From the NCBI RefSeq assembly GCF_021729015.1, contig NZ_JAJQQZ010000002.1, positions 558,001 through 622,000 of the forward strand: a stretch of 64,000 nt of DNA, read 5' to 3'. The notes beneath the pieces are model-generated. The model was not told the origin of the DNA, ran no database searches, and was given only the letters and a program-made list of their open reading frames with translations. Of this stretch, positions 8,689-18,864 are shown piece after piece. The first letter of the stretch is position 1. The number at the start of each line of letters is the position of its first letter. The stretch comes from Halobacterium rubrum. Lineage in GTDB: Archaea; Halobacteriota; Halobacteria; Halobacteriales; Halobacteriaceae. Made by a program: the position numbers and the translations under genes.

Positions 8689-11607
8689 ATGAGTGCAGGA
8701 CAAGCCCCCAAGGAGATCGGCGAAATCAGCTTCGGGCTGATGGACCCAGAGGAGTACCGCGACATGTCCGCCACGAAGGTCATCACGGCGGACACGTACG
8801 ACGACGACGGCTTCCCCATCGACATGGGCCTGATGGACCCCCGGCTGGGCGTCATCGACCCCGGTCTGGAGTGCAAGACCTGTGGCCAGCGCTCGGGGAG
8901 CTGTAACGGCCACTTCGGCCACATCGAGCTGGCGGCGCCCGTCATCCACGTCGGGTTCTCGAAGCTCATCCGCCGCCTCCTGCGCGGGACGTGCCGGGAG
9001 TGCGCGAACCTCCTGCTCACCGAGGAGGAGAAAGACGAGTACCGCGACGACCTCGAACGCACCAAGAGTCTGCGCCAGGACGTCTCCGACGTGATGACGG
9101 CGGCCATCCGGGAGGCCCGGAAGAAGGACCACTGCCCGCACTGCGGGGAGGTCCAGTACGACGTCAAACACGAGAAGCCGACGACGTACTACGAGGTCCA
9201 GCAGGTGCTGGCCTCGGACTACAGCGAGCGCATCGCAGCGTCGATGCAGCCCGACGAGGACGAGGACGACGCGGGCATCAGCCCCCAGGAGCTCGCCGAG
9301 CAGACCGACATCGACATCAGCCGGATCAACGAAATCCTCTCCGGCGAGTTCCGACCGCGGCGCGAGGACCGCGAGGCCATCGAGGCGGCCATCGGCGCGG
9401 ACCTCACGACCGAGGACATGAACAAGCTGATGCCGTCGGACATCCGGGACTGGTTCGAGGACATCCCCGGCGAGGACCTCGAAGCGCTCGGCGTCGACGC
9501 CGAACGCAGCCGACCCGAGTGGATGATTCTGACCGTCCTCCCGGTCCCGCCGGTGACGGCGCGACCCTCCATCACACTGGACAACGGCCAGCGCAGCGAG
9601 GACGACCTCACACACAAGCTCGTGGACATCATCCGCATCAACCAGCGGTTCATGGAGAACCGCGAGGCGGGTGCGCCACAGCTCATCATCGAAGACCTCT
9701 GGGAGCTGCTGCAGTACCACGTCACGACGTTCATGGACAACGAGATCAGCGGGACGCCGCCGGCGCGACACCGCTCCGGACGTCCGCTGAAGACGCTCTC
9801 CCAGCGCCTCAAGGGCAAGGAGGGGCGGTTCCGTGGCAGCCTCTCCGGGAAGCGCGTGAACTTCTCCGCGCGGACCGTCATCTCCCCGGACCCCACCCTC
9901 TCGCTGAACGAGGTCGGGGTGCCGGACCGTGTGGCGACCGAGATGACCCAGACGATGGTCGTCAACGAGAAGAACCTCGAGCGGGCGCGACGCTACGTCC
10001 GCAACGGCCCCGAGGGTCACCCGGGCGCCAACTACGTCACGCGACCGGACGGCCGGCGCGTGCGCGTCACCGAGAAGGTCTGTGAGGAGCTCGCCGAGCG
10101 CGTCGAGCCCGGCTGGGAGGTCCAGCGCCACCTCATCGACGGCGACATCATCATCTTCAACCGGCAGCCGTCGCTGCACCGGATGTCCATCATGGCCCAC
10201 GAGGTCGTGGTGATGCCGTACAAGACCTTCCGCCTGAACACCGTCGTCTGTCCGCCGTACAACGCCGACTTCGACGGCGACGAGATGAACATGCACGCCC
10301 TCCAGAACGAGGAGGCGCGGGCCGAGGCGCGCGTGCTGATGCGCGTCCAGGAGCAGATCCTCTCGCCGCGGTTCGGCGAGAACATCATCGGCGCGATTCA
10401 GGACCACATCTCGGGGACGTACCTGCTCACGCACGACAACCCGCAGTTCAACGAGACGCAGGCCTCCGACCTGCTGCGCCAGACCCGCATCGACGAACTC
10501 CCCGACCCAGCCGGCATCAGCGAGGACACCGGCGAACCCTACTGGGAGGGGCGCCAGCTGTTCAGCGAGCTGCTTCCCGACGACCTCAACCTCGAGTTCA
10601 CCGGGACCACCGGCGAGCCGGTCGTCATCGAGGACGGCCAGCTCGTCGAGGGCACCATCGCCGAGGACGAGGTCGGCGGCTTCGGCGGCGAGATCGTGGA
10701 CACCATCACGAAGGTCCACGGGAACACGCGCGCCCGCATCTTCATCAACGAGGTCGCGGCGCTCGCGATGCGCTCGATCATGCACTTCGGGTTCTCCATC
10801 GGTATCGACGACGAGACCGTCTCGGTGGAGGCCCGCGAGCGCATCGACGAGGCCATCCAGTCCGCGTACGACCGCGTCCAGGAGCTCATCGAGACCTACG
10901 AGAACGGCGACCTCGAGAGCCTCCCGGGCCGCACGGTCGACGAGACGCTCGAGATGAAGATCATGCAGACGCTCGGCAAGGCCCGCGACTCCGCGGGTGA
11001 CGTCGCCGAGGAGAACTTCGCCGAGGACAACCCCGCGGTCGTCATGGCGAACTCCGGTGCGCGTGGGTCGATGCTGAACCTCACGCAGATGGCCGGCTGT
11101 GTCGGCCAGCAGGCAGTGCGTGGCGAGCGCATCAACCGCGGCTACGAGGACCGAACCCTCTCGCACTTCGAGCCGAACGACCTCTCCAGTGAGGCGCACG
11201 GCTTCGTGGAGAACTCCTACACGAGCGGCCTGACGCCCAAGGAGTTCTTCTTCCACGCGATGGGTGGCCGCGAGGGCCTCGTGGACACGGCAGTCCGGAC
11301 CTCGAAGTCCGGCTACCTGCAGCGCCGGCTCATCAACGCGCTCTCCGAGCTGGAGACCCAGTACGACGGCACCGTTCGGGACACCAGCGACACCATCGTC
11401 CAGTTCGAGTTCGGCGAGGACGGCACCAGCCCCGTGCAGGTGTCCTCCGACGACGAGGTCGACATCGACGTCGACCACGTCGCCGACCGCATCCTGAACT
11501 CCGAGTTCGACAGCGACGACGAGAAAGCCGAGTTCCTCGGCGTGCAGGAGCCGCCGACGAATCTCTCCGAGCACGGCGCCGCCTGGGAGGTGGAGTCCGA
11601 TGACTAA
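8689..11607 (+). CDS. rpoA1: RNA polymerase subunit A' (N-terminal part of beta')
   Basis: This 972-residue protein is the clamp and active-site part of the largest subunit. N-terminal zinc ligands appear in [17 protein letters not shown] and in the paired CRECANLL and [11 protein letters not shown] segments. The catalytic magnesium loop [10 protein letters not shown] starts at residue 525, placing the three aspartates at 527, 529 and 531. A haloarchaeal acidic insertion lies around residues 185-245. The gene overlaps rpoA2 by 8 nt. Confidence 0.97.
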   Translation: MSAGQAPKEIGEISFGLMDPEEYRDMSATKVITADTYDDDGFPIDMGLMDPRLGVIDPGLECKTCGQRSGSCNGHFGHIELAAPVIHVGFSKLIRRLLRGTCRECANLLLTEEEKDEYRDDLERTKSLRQDVSDVMTAAIREARKKDHCPHCGEVQYDVKHEKPTTYYEVQQVLASDYSERIAASMQPDEDEDDAGISPQELAEQTDIDISRINEILSGEFRPRREDREAIEAAIGADLTTEDMNKLMPSDIRDWFEDIPGEDLEALGVDAERSRPEWMILTVLPVPPVTARPSITLDNGQRSEDDLTHKLVDIIRINQRFMENREAGAPQLIIEDLWELLQYHVTTFMDNEISGTPPARHRSGRPLKTLSQRLKGKEGRFRGSLSGKRVNFSARTVISPDPTLSLNEVGVPDRVATEMTQTMVVNEKNLERARRYVRNGPEGHPGANYVTRPDGRRVRVTEKVCEELAERVEPGWEVQRHLIDGDIIIFNRQPSLHRMSIMAHEVVVMPYKTFRLNTVVCPPYNADFDGDEMNMHALQNEEARAEARVLMRVQEQILSPRFGENIIGAIQDHISGTYLLTHDNPQFNETQASDLLRQTRIDELPDPAGISEDTGEPYWEGRQLFSELLPDDLNLEFTGTTGEPVVIEDGQLVEGTIAEDEVGGFGGEIVDTITKVHGNTRARIFINEVAALAMRSIMHFGFSIGIDDETVSVEARERIDEAIQSAYDRVQELIETYENGDLESLPGRTVDETLEMKIMQTLGKARDSAGDVAEENFAEDNPAVVMANSGARGSMLNLTQMAGCVGQQAVRGERINRGYEDRTLSHFEPNDLSSEAHGFVENSYTSGLTPKEFFFHAMGGREGLVDTAVRTSKSGYLQRRLINALSELETQYDGTVRDTSDTIVQFEFGEDGTSPVQVSSDDEVDIDVDHVADRILNSEFDSDDEKAEFLGVQEPPTNLSEHGAAWEVESDD

Positions 11608-12790
11608 CTTCGACGTCACGGACGGCGTCCTCGAGGTCATCGAGGACACCGAGCTCCCGCGCCGCCTGAAAGACGAAGTGCTCGCGACCGCCGAGGAGCG
11701 CGACGTGACGAAGGGCCAGGCCCGGGAAATCGCGACCGCCGTCGAGGCGCAGTACCTCGACACGCGCGTCGACCCCCTCGACCCGGTCGGGACCGTGAGC
11801 GCCCAGTCCATCGGGGAGCCGGGGACGCAGATGACGATGAACACGTTCCACTACGCGGGCGTCGCGGAGATGGACGTCACCCAGGGGCTGCCGCGGCTCA
11901 TCGAGCTCGTGGACGCCCGGAAGACCCCGGACACGCCGATCATGACCGTATTCCTCGAGGACGAGTTCGGCGAGGAACGCGAGAAAGCCCACGAGGTCGT
12001 CTGGGATATCGAGGCGACGAAGATCCTCGCCCTCGGGGACATCTCCACGAACGTCGCGGACATGGTCGTCCGCGTCGACCTCAACGAGGACACGCTCCAG
12101 GAGCGGTGGCCGCGCGTCGACTCCACGAACGAGATCGCCGGCGAGGTCGCCGAAACCATCGAGGGCAGTCTCGGCGTGACTGTCACGCAGGACGGCACCG
12201 TCCTCGAGTTCGGTCCGAGCGAGCCCTCCTACCGCGAGCTCCTGCAGCTCGTCGAGCAGCTCCGCGACATCGTCTTCAAGGGCATCGAGGACGTCACCCG
12301 CGTCGTCATCCGCCGCGAGGAGACCGACGAGGGCGAGGAGTTCGTCCTCTACACCGAAGGGTCGGCGTTCAAGAAGGCCCTCAAGATCGAGGGCGTCGAC
12401 GCCACCCGGACCTCGTGTAACAACATCCACGAGGTCCACAAGACCCTCGGCATCGAGGCCGCCCGCGAAGCCATCATCGAGGAGACGATGACCACGCTCG
12501 AAGAGCAGGGGCTGGACGACGTGAACATCCGCCACCTGATGCTGGTCGCGGACATCATGACCAACGACGGCACCATCCAGTCCATCGGCCGGCACGGTAT
12601 CTCCGGCAACAAGGACTCCGTGCTCGCGCGTGCCGCGTTCGAGGTCACCGTCAACCACCTGCTCGACGCCGCCGTCCACGGCGAGAGCGACGACCTCGAC
12701 GGCGTCATCGAGAACGTCATCGTCGGGAAGCCCGTGCGCCTCGGCACCGGCGACGTCGACCTCCGGATGGGCGTCACCGAGTCCGACTAG
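11600..12790 (+). CDS. rpoA2: RNA polymerase subunit A'' (C-terminal part of beta')
   Basis: This 396-residue protein completes the largest subunit and contains part of the bridge/trigger-loop region, the jaw and the cleft. The trigger-loop neighbourhood [20 protein letters not shown] followed by [18 protein letters not shown] is clear near residues 55-95. Starting inside the last 8 nt of rpoA1, it is translated by coupling or re-initiation. Only 2 nt separate it from the NusA-like gene. Confidence 0.97.
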   Translation: MTNFDVTDGVLEVIEDTELPRRLKDEVLATAEERDVTKGQAREIATAVEAQYLDTRVDPLDPVGTVSAQSIGEPGTQMTMNTFHYAGVAEMDVTQGLPRLIELVDARKTPDTPIMTVFLEDEFGEEREKAHEVVWDIEATKILALGDISTNVADMVVRVDLNEDTLQERWPRVDSTNEIAGEVAETIEGSLGVTVTQDGTVLEFGPSEPSYRELLQLVEQLRDIVFKGIEDVTRVVIRREETDEGEEFVLYTEGSAFKKALKIEGVDATRTSCNNIHEVHKTLGIEAAREAIIEETMTTLEEQGLDDVNIRHLMLVADIMTNDGTIQSIGRHGISGNKDSVLARAAFEVTVNHLLDAAVHGESDDLDGVIENVIVGKPVRLGTGDVDLRMGVTESD

Positions 12791-12792
12791 CG

Positions 12793-13218
12793 ATGACAGT
12801 CCGGCTCTCCGACGAGGCGCGCCGCCTCATCGCCGCCTTCGAGGACGAGACCGACGCGACCGCCGTCGACTGCCTCGTCGACGACGACCACGACCGCGTC
12901 GTCTACGTCGTCTCCGCGGGCGAGATGGGGTCGGCAATCGGCGAGGGCGGCAGCCGCGTCGAAGAGCTCGAAGCCACGCTCGGCCGCAGCGTCGTCCTCG
13001 TCGAGGACGCGCCCACCCCCGAGGGCTTCGTCGCGAACGCCCTCTCCCCGGCTGCGGTGTACAACGTCACCATCAGCGAGAACGACACCACGGTCGCGTA
13101 CGCCGAGGTCGCCCACGACGACAAGGGCGTCGCCATCGGCACCGGCGGCAAGAACATCGAGACCGCCAAAGAGCTGGCCGACCGCCACTACGGCATCGAC
13201 GACATCCAGCTTACCTAG
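12793..13218 (+). CDS. nusA: NusA-like transcription factor (KH domains)
   Basis: A 141-residue archaeal NusA-like protein made only of KH domains, lacking the S1 and polymerase-binding parts of bacterial NusA. Two GxxG RNA-binding loops are visible: IGEGGSRV near residue 49 and IGTGGKNI near residue 117. It begins 2 nt after rpoA2 and is the last gene of the polymerase operon here. A 440-nt repeat-bearing gap then separates it from rps12, which is often much closer in related genomes. Confidence 0.93.
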   Translation: MTVRLSDEARRLIAAFEDETDATAVDCLVDDDHDRVVYVVSAGEMGSAIGEGGSRVEELEATLGRSVVLVEDAPTPEGFVANALSPAAVYNVTISENDTTVAYAEVAHDDKGVAIGTGGKNIETAKELADRHYGIDDIQLT

Positions 13219-13230
13219 TACCGTTCACCT

Positions 13231-13470
13231 CGTACCTTTTGCGCTGCGCTCGGTCGCTACACTCCCTCGCTCGGCAAAAGCTACGCTAAAAGCTTCCTCG
13301 CTCCCGTTGGTCGCTCGTCAGCCCGCGCTCCCTGGCTCACGGCTTCGCCGTTCGCGCAGACCGAGGCGCTTCGCACCTCGCGCCGGTCGCGCGGTGAACG
13401 GCTTCGCTCGGGTTCTGTCGAACCGCTCGCTCGCCGATGCTCAGCAGCCGGTTGGTCGATCCGTGTGGCA
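13231..13470. repeat. dispersed palindromic repeat element, copy A
   Basis: This non-coding stretch between nusA and rps12 shares ordered blocks with 62608-62870. The shared blocks are: taccttttg plus tgcgctcggtcgct at 13233-13256; an identical 21-bp block ggcaaaagctacgctaaaag+c at 13273-13293 (the other copy at 62708-62728); cctcgctcc; a gtgaac-g-ttcgctcggg-like block near 13394; and a gctcgc...gatgctc block near 13424-13443. Between the blocks lie short triloop palindromes such as ACGGC-TTC-GCCGT at 13339-13351. I see no reading frame with coding character in 13219-13662. Confidence 0.75.
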
Positions 13471-13631
13471 AGCATCCGGCGACCGAGTGGTCCGAAGGAC
13501 CCGGACGGTCGCCGGTTCACCGCGCCACAGGCGCGGGCGACGAGAACCCCTGAAGCGAGGTTCGACGGCGCTTTTGACCGAGCTTTTGCCGAGCGGGCGG
13601 CGTCAGCCGCTCGCGAAGTGCAAAAGGTCGG

Positions 13632-13640
13632 GCTTAAGTG
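13632..13640 (+). promoter_or_regulatory. TATA box of rps12
   Basis: gcttaagtg is centred about 27 nt before the ATG at 13663, so rps12-rps7 should be made as a leaderless transcript independent of the polymerase operon. Confidence 0.6.
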
Positions 13641-13662
13641 CCTCCGTGGGATATTCGGCTGT

Positions 13663-14091
13663 ATGACGAACGGCAAGTACGCCGCTCGCAAACTCAAGAA
13701 GGACCGCCAGAAGCGCCGGTGGTCCGATTCGGAGTACGCGCGGCGAGAGCGGGGGCTGGGCAAGAAGTCCGACCCCCTCGAGGGAGCCCCGCAGGGGCGT
13801 GGCATCGTACTAGAGAAGGTCGGCATCGAAGCGAAGCAGCCGAACTCCGCGATCCGGAAGTGCGTTCGGGTGCAGCTCATCAAGAACGGGAAGCAGGTCA
13901 CCGCGTTCTGTCCCGGTGACGGCGCCATCTCGTTCATCGACGAGCACGACGAGGTCACCATCGCCGGTATCGGTGGGGCGAAGGGTCGTGCGATGGGCGA
14001 CCTCTCCGGTGTGAACTACAAGGTCGAGAAGGTCAACGGCGTGAGCCTCATCGAACTGGTTCGCGGGAACGCTGAGAAGCCGGTGCGATAA
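13663..14091 (+). CDS. rps12: ribosomal protein uS12
   Basis: A 142-residue small-subunit protein of the decoding centre. The highly conserved [17 protein letters not shown] stretch, the [20 protein letters not shown] region and the archaeal N-terminus [20 protein letters not shown] are all present. The start at 13663 gives the normal family length and sits at leaderless distance from a TATA box; in-frame codons further upstream fall in repeat DNA. It is followed after 3 nt by rps7. Confidence 0.96.
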   Translation: MTNGKYAARKLKKDRQKRRWSDSEYARRERGLGKKSDPLEGAPQGRGIVLEKVGIEAKQPNSAIRKCVRVQLIKNGKQVTAFCPGDGAISFIDEHDEVTIAGIGGAKGRAMGDLSGVNYKVEKVNGVSLIELVRGNAEKPVR

Positions 14092-14094
14092 CAC

Positions 14095-14715
14095 ATGAGT
14101 GAGGACGAAGCCCCCGAGCCGGACGCCCCGGCCGGGACCGACGACAAGGAGATGGCCGCGAACGCGAAGCTGTTCGGCAAGTGGGACGTCACCGACATCC
14201 ACTACGAGGACCCGAGCACGCGACGCTACCTCGCCGTGACGCCCGTCGCACACACGATGGGTCGCCACGCCCAGAAGCAGTTCAAGAAGAGCGAGCTGTC
14301 CATCGTGGAGCGGCTCGCGAACCGTCTGATGAAGACGGGCGCGAACGCAGGGAAGAAACAGCAGGCCCTGAACATCGTTCAGGACGCGTTCGACATCGTG
14401 CACGAGCGCACGGACGAGAACCCGATTCAGGTGCTCGTGAGCGCGGTGGAGAACGCCGCGCCCCGGGAGGAGACCGTCCGCCTGAAGTACGGTGGCATCT
14501 CCGTCCCGCAGGCCGTCGACACGGCGCCCCAGCGCCGCATCGACCAGGCCCTGAAGTTCCTCGCGGACGGCGCACACTCGTCGTCGTTCAAGACGCCGAC
14601 GGACGCTGCCGAGGCGCTGGCGAACCAGCTCGTCGGCGCGGCCGACTACAACGTCCAGACGTACGCAATCGGGCAGAAAGAAGAGAAGGAACGCGTCGCT
14701 GCCGCGGCACGCTGA
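14095..14715 (+). CDS. rps7: ribosomal protein uS7
   Basis: A 206-residue primary 16S rRNA-binding protein that shapes the head of the 30S subunit. The conserved ERLANRLMKTGANAGKKQQA region and GGISVPQAVDTAPQRRIDQA match archaeal uS7, with an acidic N-terminal extension (MSEDEAPEPDAPAGTDDKEM) usual in haloarchaea. In the classical str order the EF-2 gene would follow, but here about 5 kb of other genes intervenes. Confidence 0.96.
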   Translation: MSEDEAPEPDAPAGTDDKEMAANAKLFGKWDVTDIHYEDPSTRRYLAVTPVAHTMGRHAQKQFKKSELSIVERLANRLMKTGANAGKKQQALNIVQDAFDIVHERTDENPIQVLVSAVENAAPREETVRLKYGGISVPQAVDTAPQRRIDQALKFLADGAHSSSFKTPTDAAEALANQLVGAADYNVQTYAIGQKEEKERVAAAAR

Positions 14716-14909
14716 CGCAGGCAGTTCTCGTTTCTCGCCGAGCCGGGTTCGCCTTCGCGTGATTCCGCTTGGCGCGCTCTCGACCGACCAGCACTGCGTC
14801 CGCGAGTAGGCGTCGAGGTGGCGCCAGCGGTGGTCCAGTAGTGGTGCCGGTGGCGACGACGCTATCGTACCTGAAAACAGTTAACGGTGGCCTGACGTAC
14901 TGGTCGTGT

Positions 14910-16286
14910 ATGCGCAGTGACCGCCGTTCGTTCCTCGCGTCCGTTGGGCTGGCCGGGCTGGCAGGCGTCGCCGGCTGCCTGTCTCAGGGGGACTCCGACG
15001 AGGCGACGCCCTCCGAGACGGAGCCGCCGCAGACGCCAGTGGAGCCAGTCGACGACGAACAGTACGACCTCTCGGTCACGCACGACGTCGAGAACTGGGC
15101 GGCCTACGACCCCGACTGGTCGCATCCCGTGGACGCACCGAACCGCGACGTCGAGGTGGAGACTGTGGTGGACGGGCTCGCCGTGCCCTGGGATCTGGCG
15201 TTCGCACCGAACGGCGACCTGTTCATCAGTGAGCGACCCGGCCAGATACTCCGGTACGAGTCGGGGACCGTCGAGGCCGTGGCGTCGCCCGACGACATCG
15301 TCGAGAAGAGCGCCATCGACGACGACGAGGACGGCGACTGGTGGTCGACTGGTGGCGAGGGCGGTCTGATGGGCATCGCCGTCCACCCGGATTATCCGGA
15401 CGTGCCGCTGGTGTACGCGTTCTACACGTACACGGACCCGTCAGACAGCGACAACCGACTGAACAAGCTCGTCTACTACGACGTGAGCACCGGGGAGCCA
15501 TCGCCGACGACGCTCGTCGACGAGATTCCCGGCCGGAAGTGGCACAACGGCTCTCGCATCGCGTTCGGGCCGGCGAACCACCTCTGGGTGACGACCGGTG
15601 ACGCCGGGAAGCCGGGGCTGGCACAGGACCCGTCGTCGCTGGCGGGGAAGATTCTGCGACTGAACCCGGACGGGACCGCGCCCGACGACAACCCCGACCT
15701 CGGCGGGGACCCGCGAGTGTACACGTACGGCCACCGGAACCCGCAGGGAATCACGTTCACGCCGGACGCGACGCCAGTGGAGAACGAGCACGGCCCGAGC
15801 AGGCACGACGAGGTGAACGTCCTGACGGCGGGCGGGAACTACGGCTGGGACGTCGAGGGCGAGCGGGCGCGCACGGCGGACACGTACGCGGGCACGGACT
15901 TCGTGCGCCCGGTCGTGAACACGACCGACGAGACGTGGGCGCCGTCAGGGTCGGTGTTCTACACGGGCGACGCGGTGCCGTCGTGGCAGAACCGCCTGAT
16001 CGTGAGCGGGCTCATCTCCCAGCGCATCAACGTCGTCACGCTCTACCCGGCGGACGGCGAGGTGCCGTCGACGGCGAACGGCGGCCAGCGCTTCGACGCG
16101 GACTGGCTGCACGACGAGTACAGCGCCGTCCACCACACCGTCCTCGAGGACGAACTGGGACGCATCCGGCACGTCGAGCAGGGGCCCGACGGCGCGCTGT
16201 ACGCGCTGACGTCGAACCGGGACGGGCGCTCCGACGAGTTCCCCGTCGACGGCGACGACCGGCTGGTGCGCATCACGCCGGCCTGA
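14910..16286 (+). CDS. PQQ-type (aldose) sugar dehydrogenase, Tat lipoprotein
   Basis: This 458-residue protein resembles soluble pyrroloquinoline-quinone-dependent aldose dehydrogenases of the Gdh/YliI beta-propeller family. The N-terminus MRSDRRSFLASVGLAGLAGV-AGC carries a twin-arginine signal and a lipobox with Cys23, so the protein should be lipid-anchored outside the cell. Family marks include PWDLAFAPNGDLFISERPG, GLMGIAVHPDYP, KWHNGSRIAFGPANHLWVTT and YTYGHRNPQGITF. The start at 14910 is set by the signal peptide. The cofactor cannot be proved from sequence. Confidence 0.88.
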   Translation: MRSDRRSFLASVGLAGLAGVAGCLSQGDSDEATPSETEPPQTPVEPVDDEQYDLSVTHDVENWAAYDPDWSHPVDAPNRDVEVETVVDGLAVPWDLAFAPNGDLFISERPGQILRYESGTVEAVASPDDIVEKSAIDDDEDGDWWSTGGEGGLMGIAVHPDYPDVPLVYAFYTYTDPSDSDNRLNKLVYYDVSTGEPSPTTLVDEIPGRKWHNGSRIAFGPANHLWVTTGDAGKPGLAQDPSSLAGKILRLNPDGTAPDDNPDLGGDPRVYTYGHRNPQGITFTPDATPVENEHGPSRHDEVNVLTAGGNYGWDVEGERARTADTYAGTDFVRPVVNTTDETWAPSGSVFYTGDAVPSWQNRLIVSGLISQRINVVTLYPADGEVPSTANGGQRFDADWLHDEYSAVHHTVLEDELGRIRHVEQGPDGALYALTSNRDGRSDEFPVDGDDRLVRITPA

Positions 16287-16310
16287 GCGCCGCGACCGGC
16301 GGACCAGCCG

Positions 16311-17075
16311 TCAGTCGGCAGCGGGGCCCGTGGTGGTGTCGTGGGTGTCGACGTACTCGCGGATGACGTCGACGAGCCCGCGGCGGCACTCGCTCTCGTC
16401 GGGGTCGCTGCCGAGGCCGACGAACCGCTGACGGAACGCCTCGACGTCGACGCCGGGGGCGTCCTGACCGGCGGCGTGCGCGAGGTCGTACAGCCGGTGG
16501 TCGGCCGGGAGGGCGTCGTGGCGTTCGAGCAACGCGATGGCGAACGCGGCGTTGACGGCGGTCATCGACGGGTCGGCGCCGGCCGTGAGGCGCTGGCCGG
16601 CCTGCTGTCGGCCGACCGGCTGGTCGGCGACGGCGGCCGCGAGCTCGGACTCGAGGAACGACCGGAGTTTGTCCGTCGGCCCGACCGAGAGCGTGATGTC
16701 GTCGGCGTAGATGTCCTTGACGTGGTTGGCGATCTGGTAGCAGTGCGTGAGGACGCGGCGTTCGACCTCGCGGCCCGTGAGCGCGAGGAACAGCACTTCG
16801 TCCATCGAGAGCGTGTGGCTGGGGTGGTCGCGCTCGTGGCGGTGCATGTGGGCGAACTCGTGGAGCGCGAGTTCGCGCGCCATCGCGGACGTGGCGGCCT
16901 GCCGGGAGATGTTGAGAACGTGGTGGTCGTCGTGGTGGCCGGCCCACGTGCGCTCGTCCGGGTTCTCGCGGACGCGGACCTCGACGGGGCGGTCGAGGTC
17001 GTGGCTCGTCTCGAAGACGTCGCGGGCGCCGAGAAAGGGGGCAGCCGGGCCGGCGCCGGTCACGCGCAACTCCAT
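16311..17075 (-). CDS. DUF5781 protein with HExxH motif
   Basis: This 254-residue protein starts with MELRVTGAGPAAPFLGARDV. It carries LHEFAHMHRHE near residue 92-102, an HExxH motif that would bind zinc in a gluzincin-type hydrolase. A later YQIANHVKDIYADDI segment could supply a third ligand or a membrane-proximal helix. It fits the haloarchaeal DUF5781 family, often found near ribosomal and elongation-factor genes. No substrate is known to me. It is convergent with the sugar dehydrogenase gene and divergent from the transducer gene. Longer readings upstream of 17075 run into the transducer antisense and are rejected. Confidence 0.75.
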   Translation of the reverse strand: MELRVTGAGPAAPFLGARDVFETSHDLDRPVEVRVRENPDERTWAGHHDDHHVLNISRQAATSAMARELALHEFAHMHRHERDHPSHTLSMDEVLFLALTGREVERRVLTHCYQIANHVKDIYADDITLSVGPTDKLRSFLESELAAAVADQPVGRQQAGQRLTAGADPSMTAVNAAFAIALLERHDALPADHRLYDLAHAAGQDAPGVDVEAFRQRFVGLGSDPDESECRRGLVDVIREYVDTHDTTTGPAAD

Positions 17076-17226
17076 GATACTTCTTGACAGGGGAGTGGCG
17101 GCAAAGACTCTTGCGACCGCAGCAGCCCCCGCTGTAGCCGCGCGAGCCGAGCAGCGAAAACAACAGTTCCAGCGTTGATAGCTGGTTACTAACCTATATC
17201 CGAGAGGAGCCGACAACCGCGGAGCA

Positions 17227-18864
17227 ATGGTCGGGGACACACTGGGGGACTGGGTCGGGCGGAAGTACAGCCGCCGAATCGGGGCGGCGCTGGCGGCGAC
17301 GCTCGGTGCGACGCTGGCGTTCGCTGGCGTGTTCGGCGCGAACGCAGCGTGGGGGGAGGGGACCGGGCTGACAGCGCTGTCGGCGACCACCTTCGTGGTC
17401 ACGCTCCACCTCGGGCTGCTGGGCATCGTGCTCGCGGGGAACGCCAGCGTCGAACTCCGCCGGCTCACCGAGGCGGCGGACGCGATCGAGTCGGGAGACT
17501 TCGACGCCAGCCCGGCGGTCGCCCGGAACGACGAGTTCGGGCGGCTGGCCGACGGCTTCGACGCGATGCGGGTGTCGCTCCGGGAGGCGTTCGCCGACGC
17601 CGAGCAGGCACAGGCAGAGGCGGAGGACGCCCGCGAACGGGCCGAACAGGCCCGCGAGGACGCCGAGTCCGCGCGAGCGGACGCAGAACGCCGCAACGAG
17701 GTGTTGCTGGAGAGCGCCGACGAGATCGGTGCGGCGATGACGGCGGCCGCCGACGGCGACTTCACGCACCGACTGGACGGCGACCGCGACGTCGACGCCA
17801 TCGAGCGCATCGCGGCGGCCTACGAGGAGATGGCCGTCGGGCTGTCCGGCACCGTCGAGGAGGTGCTTGACTTCGCTTCGGCCGTCGAGTCGGCCAGCGA
17901 GGCCGTCGCCGAGGACGCTGCCGACGTCGAACGACAGCACGCGTCGCTGGCAGCCGACATCCGCGAGCTCGCCGACGACATCGAGTCGCAGGCCGACCAG
18001 CTCGACCGGGTCGTGTCGGAGGCGGACAGCCTCGCGGCGACCATCGAGGAGGTAGCGGCGACGACCGACGAGGTGGCCGAGCGCGCCAGCGAGGCGTCGG
18101 CGGCGGGCGACACGGGCGCACAGCGGGCGACCGACGCCGTCGACGCAATCGAGGAGATCGAGGACGTCGTCGGCGAACTCGCCGTGCTCGTCGGCACCCT
18201 CGACGAGCGGATGGACGACGTCGCGGCGACGACGGACATCATCGACGACATCGCCGAGCAGACGAACATGCTCGCGCTGAACGCGAACATCGAAGCGGCG
18301 CGCGCCGACCAGGACGGCGACGGCTTCGCCGTCGTCGCCGACGAGGTGCGGGCGCTCGCGGCGGAGACCCAGGACGCCATCGACGAGATCTCGGGGACCG
18401 TCGCGGACGCTCGCAGCGACGTCGACGAGGTCACGGAGAAGATGGAGACCGCCAGCGGACAGATATACACGAGCGTGTCGACGGTGAACGAGACCGGCGA
18501 CACCATCCAGAACCTCACCGACACTGTCGACGAGGTCGACACTGCGATGGGGGACATCGCCGACGCCGCCGACGACGGCGCGGCGGCCACCGAGGAGGTC
18601 GCGGCGTCGGTCTCGGACGTCAGCGAGCGCGCCGTCGAGGTGGCAGAGCAGGCCGACCGGCTCGCGGCGACGGCCGACGACACCGCCGACACGATGGCCG
18701 ACGTCCGCGAACGGGCGGACGGGCTCGTCGGCCGGACGGCCGAACTGCAGGCGGCGCTGTCGTCGTTCGAGACGCGAGACGTGGCCGACGACACCGGCAC
18801 CGAGGGGATGGACATGGCGAGCAGAACGGCCGTCGACGCACCCGTGGGTGACGACGATGATTAG
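17227..18864 (+). CDS. HtrI-like transducer (two TM helices, HAMP pair, MCP signalling domain)
   Basis: This 545-residue chemo/phototaxis-type transducer has TM1 at about residues 18-41, a very short external loop, and TM2 at about 50-72. There is therefore no extracellular ligand domain, the same arrangement as sensory-rhodopsin transducers HtrI and HtrII. A HAMP domain follows (including [20 protein letters not shown] at 101-120), then an Ala/Glu-rich coiled coil and a probable second HAMP near 165-210. The kinase-control hairpin tip [18 protein letters not shown] is at 342-359 and [13 protein letters not shown] follows. Its last 8 nt overlap the next gene, a seven-helix opsin homologue, exactly the gene order of htrI-sopI. 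It should signal to CheA/CheW. Confidence 0.92.
   Translation: MVGDTLGDWVGRKYSRRIGAALAATLGATLAFAGVFGANAAWGEGTGLTALSATTFVVTLHLGLLGIVLAGNASVELRRLTEAADAIESGDFDASPAVARNDEFGRLADGFDAMRVSLREAFADAEQAQAEAEDARERAEQAREDAESARADAERRNEVLLESADEIGAAMTAAADGDFTHRLDGDRDVDAIERIAAAYEEMAVGLSGTVEEVLDFASAVESASEAVAEDAADVERQHASLAADIRELADDIESQADQLDRVVSEADSLAATIEEVAATTDEVAERASEASAAGDTGAQRATDAVDAIEEIEDVVGELAVLVGTLDERMDDVAATTDIIDDIAEQTNMLALNANIEAARADQDGDGFAVVADEVRALAAETQDAIDEISGTVADARSDVDEVTEKMETASGQIYTSVSTVNETGDTIQNLTDTVDEVDTAMGDIADAADDGAAATEEVAASVSDVSERAVEVAEQADRLAATADDTADTMADVRERADGLVGRTAELQAALSSFETRDVADDTGTEGMDMASRTAVDAPVGDDDD

Noticed and set aside
8617-11844. 1075-codon frame antisense to rpoA1
   Set aside because: No family similarity; it is the reverse shadow of a certain RNA polymerase gene. 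Similar shadows oppose rpoB2, rpoB1, aef2 and aconitase.
13219-13662. A gene between nusA and rps12
   Set aside because: Open frames here change frame across repeat blocks and none has a start with a promoter or family match.
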